DNA of 17,635 bases, taken from the NCBI GenBank assembly GCA_001017865.1, contig LATQ01000001.1:1039239-1056873 (forward strand), read 5' to 3'. Under the pieces are notes generated by a model, which was not told the origin of the DNA, searched no databases, and worked only from the letters and a program-made list of their open reading frames with translations. Within the stretch, counting starts at the first letter, position 1; each line of letters opens with the position of its first letter. A program made the position numbers and the translations under genes. The DNA comes from Rhodococcus sp. IITR03 (GTDB lineage: Bacteria; Actinomycetota; Actinomycetes; Mycobacteriales; Mycobacteriaceae). Below are positions 16,163 to 17,635 of the stretch, one piece after another.

Positions 16163-16738
16163 GAATTGATGATGGATCACGCTTCGCACAAGCAATTACG
16201 GCAGGTCCTTCTCATCGCAACGATGAGGCTGCAGAGCTTCACCGACCGCGGACCGTGAATACCGGTCTGGTGCTGGCGGTAGGGCGCCTGAGTCCCGTTC
16301 GAGGACGCGACGACCAACATGGTGCTCGTCGCTGTCAGGTCGCTAACGGACGTCTCTCTGCCGTAGGCCGGCCTTCTCGGCGTGATCTAAATGGATAATC
16401 GGGGTTATCCATGACATATTGACCAGAGAACTGCGCGATGTGGCAATAACAGGTCGGCGCCGTCCTGCGGCCCGGAAACGTCCCCGTCGACATCGCAGCA
16501 AGCTCGTGAGCGGGTGCGAGACGCTACTCTCGCCGGGATCCCGGGTCGCCTAACGTCGCGGAGAAGCGAGCGGCGCCGCGTCGTGCCACCGCCTCACCGC
16601 CCGGTACCGGTCGCAGCGACACGGAGCCAGTTAGCAGATCCCATCACATACCGGCTCGTTCATCAGGCTATTTAAGTGCAGTTACAAGATAAAGTATAGT
16701 TTTTCATCTAAGCTTGTACGCATCGAGAGGTGAACGCG
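16163..16738. promoter_or_regulatory. Intergenic region upstream of two divergent genes
   Basis: This 576-bp region has no recognisable gene. It contains an inverted repeat at 16391-16412 (separate entry) and, near its right end, an AT-rich stretch (about 16665-16710) with TATAGT at 16695-16700 as a possible -10 box for the gene at 16739. Confidence 0.45.
16391..16412. repeat. Perfect 8-bp inverted repeat ATGGATAA / TTATCCAT
   Basis: ATGGATAA (16391-16398) and TTATCCAT (16405-16412) flank TCGGGG. It may be a regulator site or a small recombination site; no second copy was noticed in the window. Confidence 0.5.
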
Positions 16739-17635
16739 ATGGAGGCATCACAGGTTCTGTCCGGCGCGGTTGTACTGCTGCGCCGCGCCGGCATCCGCCT
16801 GTCCTCCGGCTGTCTCGACGCCTGGGACCTGACCCTGCCCGACGGTCGGCAGTTGCCGACCCGGGTGCGGGTATCCCGGCGGCCACCGACCCCCACGATC
16901 CTCACCCGCCTGCTCACCACGCAGGACCCCGTCCGGCGCGTACTCGTGGTGACCCCCCGCGCCACGACACATCTGTGTACTCTCGCGACGAACGGCGAGG
17001 TCGATGTGATCGCCGTGGACGAGGACCTGCTCGTACTCGCCGGCGTGCGTTACGACGTGACCGCGGCCTCGTCCCGCACAGTCGCCCGCGCGCCTGGTGT
17101 CCGGGGCCGCAAACCGTGGGTGCGTTGGGCACTCGCCCGCGCACTGCTGCTCTCGGACACAGCGCAGAGCCAGCACGGGCTCGCCGAGATGCTGGGGGTC
17201 TCCCAGCAGGCGATCTCGCTCGCCCTCAAACAGCTCCAGCAGGTGCGGCGCACCGAGCACGGCTGGCTCGCCACATCCTCCGAGGCGTTGCTCGCGGACT
17301 ATCTGGACGGCTATCCCGGCCCCGGTGGCGTGGTGACCTACTGGTACGGCCTGGATCCGGTGATCGCGCAGGCCACCGCCGCGGTCGACTTCTGCACCCA
17401 GCAAGGTATTTCGGTGTTGGTCAGTGGCGATGCCGCGGCCGATGTGTACTCCCCGTGGCGGCTGCGTCCCGACGATGCTCTACACCGATCGGTTCGTCGA
17501 CCTCGCCGCCGCTGGCTTCAGTCCCGCCACCGCGGCCGAGCACACCCTGGCCGTGCAGGTTCCGGCCGATCCGACCTGTGGCGCACCGCGGAGATCCGCG
17601 AACCGGCGCTTTTGGCCCGACCCCCTGACTCGACC
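16739..17635 (+). CDS. Winged-helix regulator, AbiEi-like antitoxin type (runs off window end)
   Basis: The start is ATG 16739 with AGAGG eight bases upstream. The reading frame stays open to about 17470. The N-terminal third (to about residue 105) reads like a small nuclease- or antitoxin-type domain with VLVVTPRATTHLC and EVDVIAVDEDLLVLAG. A helix-turn-helix follows in GLAEMLGVSQQAISLALKQL. The C-terminal domain has PGPGGVVTYWYGLDP and VLVSGDAAADVYSPWRL. An extra C near 17468-17470 shifts the frame to TMLYTDRFVDLAAAGFSPATAAEHTLAVQVPADPT, and a missing C near 17575 restores it (LWRTAEIREPALL). The SGDxAADxYxPWR pattern is found in actinobacterial regulators paired with AbiEii-like nucleotidyltransferases. 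The partner would lie past the window end. Family name is by pattern only. Confidence 0.6.
   Translation, partial: MEASQVLSGAVVLLRRAGIRLSSGCLDAWDLTLPDGRQLPTRVRVSRRPPTPTILTRLLTTQDPVRRVLVVTPRATTHLCTLATNGEVDVIAVDEDLLVLAGVRYDVTAASSRTVARAPGVRGRKPWVRWALARALLLSDTAQSQHGLAEMLGVSQQAISLALKQLQQVRRTEHGWLATSSEALLADYLDGYPGPGGVVTYWYGLDPVIAQATAAVDFCTQQGISVLVSGDAAADVYSPWRLRPDDALHRSVRRPRRRWLQSRHRGRAHPGRAGSGRSDLWRTAEIREPALLARPPDST

Overview
The window is high-GC actinobacterial DNA. A WhiB-type Fe-S regulator (found essentially only in Actinomycetota), the codon use and the IS families all point that way, and a Rhodococcus/Gordonia/Nocardia-like host is the best guess (inference). It reads as an accessory island: a nest of insertion sequences and gene remnants on the left, a regulated amine/amino-acid catabolic cluster in the middle, and defence-type or orphan genes on the right.

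Left (1-4500). An IS5-family transposase gene is split into 1-250 and 1749-2208 by an IS110-family element (about 249-1748). A second IS110-family element (about 2219-3545) sits between the IS5 right end and an IS630 transposase fragment (3545-3825). A 5'-truncated nucleotidyltransferase (AbiEii-like) remnant follows (3846-4500). The 5' noncoding part of the first IS110 element contains a readable bridge RNA. One loop matches both sides of the actual insertion site in IS5, the other matches the element's own two ends, and a sigma70-type promoter appears only when the two ends are joined. This is the most striking feature of the window.

Middle (4567-14875). A YddG-type amino-acid exporter (minus strand) is divergent from a tight plus-strand cluster: FAD amine oxidase, DapA-family lyase/deaminase, AGCS sodium:amino-acid symporter and aldehyde dehydrogenase. 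A WhiB gene follows, then two divergent FCD-type GntR regulators and a decayed CitE-like lyase. Two operator-like motifs each occur twice, once in the exporter/oxidase intergenic region and once between the two regulators, which suggests a dual regulatory circuit. The logic resembles hydroxyproline-type catabolism (uptake, FAD oxidation, DapA-family step, semialdehyde oxidation), but the substrate cannot be read from the sequence.

Right (14876-17635). After about 530 bp without a recognisable gene come a terminator-like hairpin, a minus-strand DUF3800 gene, about 576 bp of intergenic DNA with an 8-bp inverted repeat, and a winged-helix (AbiEi-like) regulator gene running off the window end.

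Sequence quality. Most long genes are broken by single-base frameshifts. Nearly all are the loss of one base, usually one G or C from a short run, and each reading resumes with full family conservation. Many are therefore probably sequencing errors. Separate TGG-to-stop changes in IS5, the nucleotidyltransferase remnant and the CitE-like gene look like real decay.
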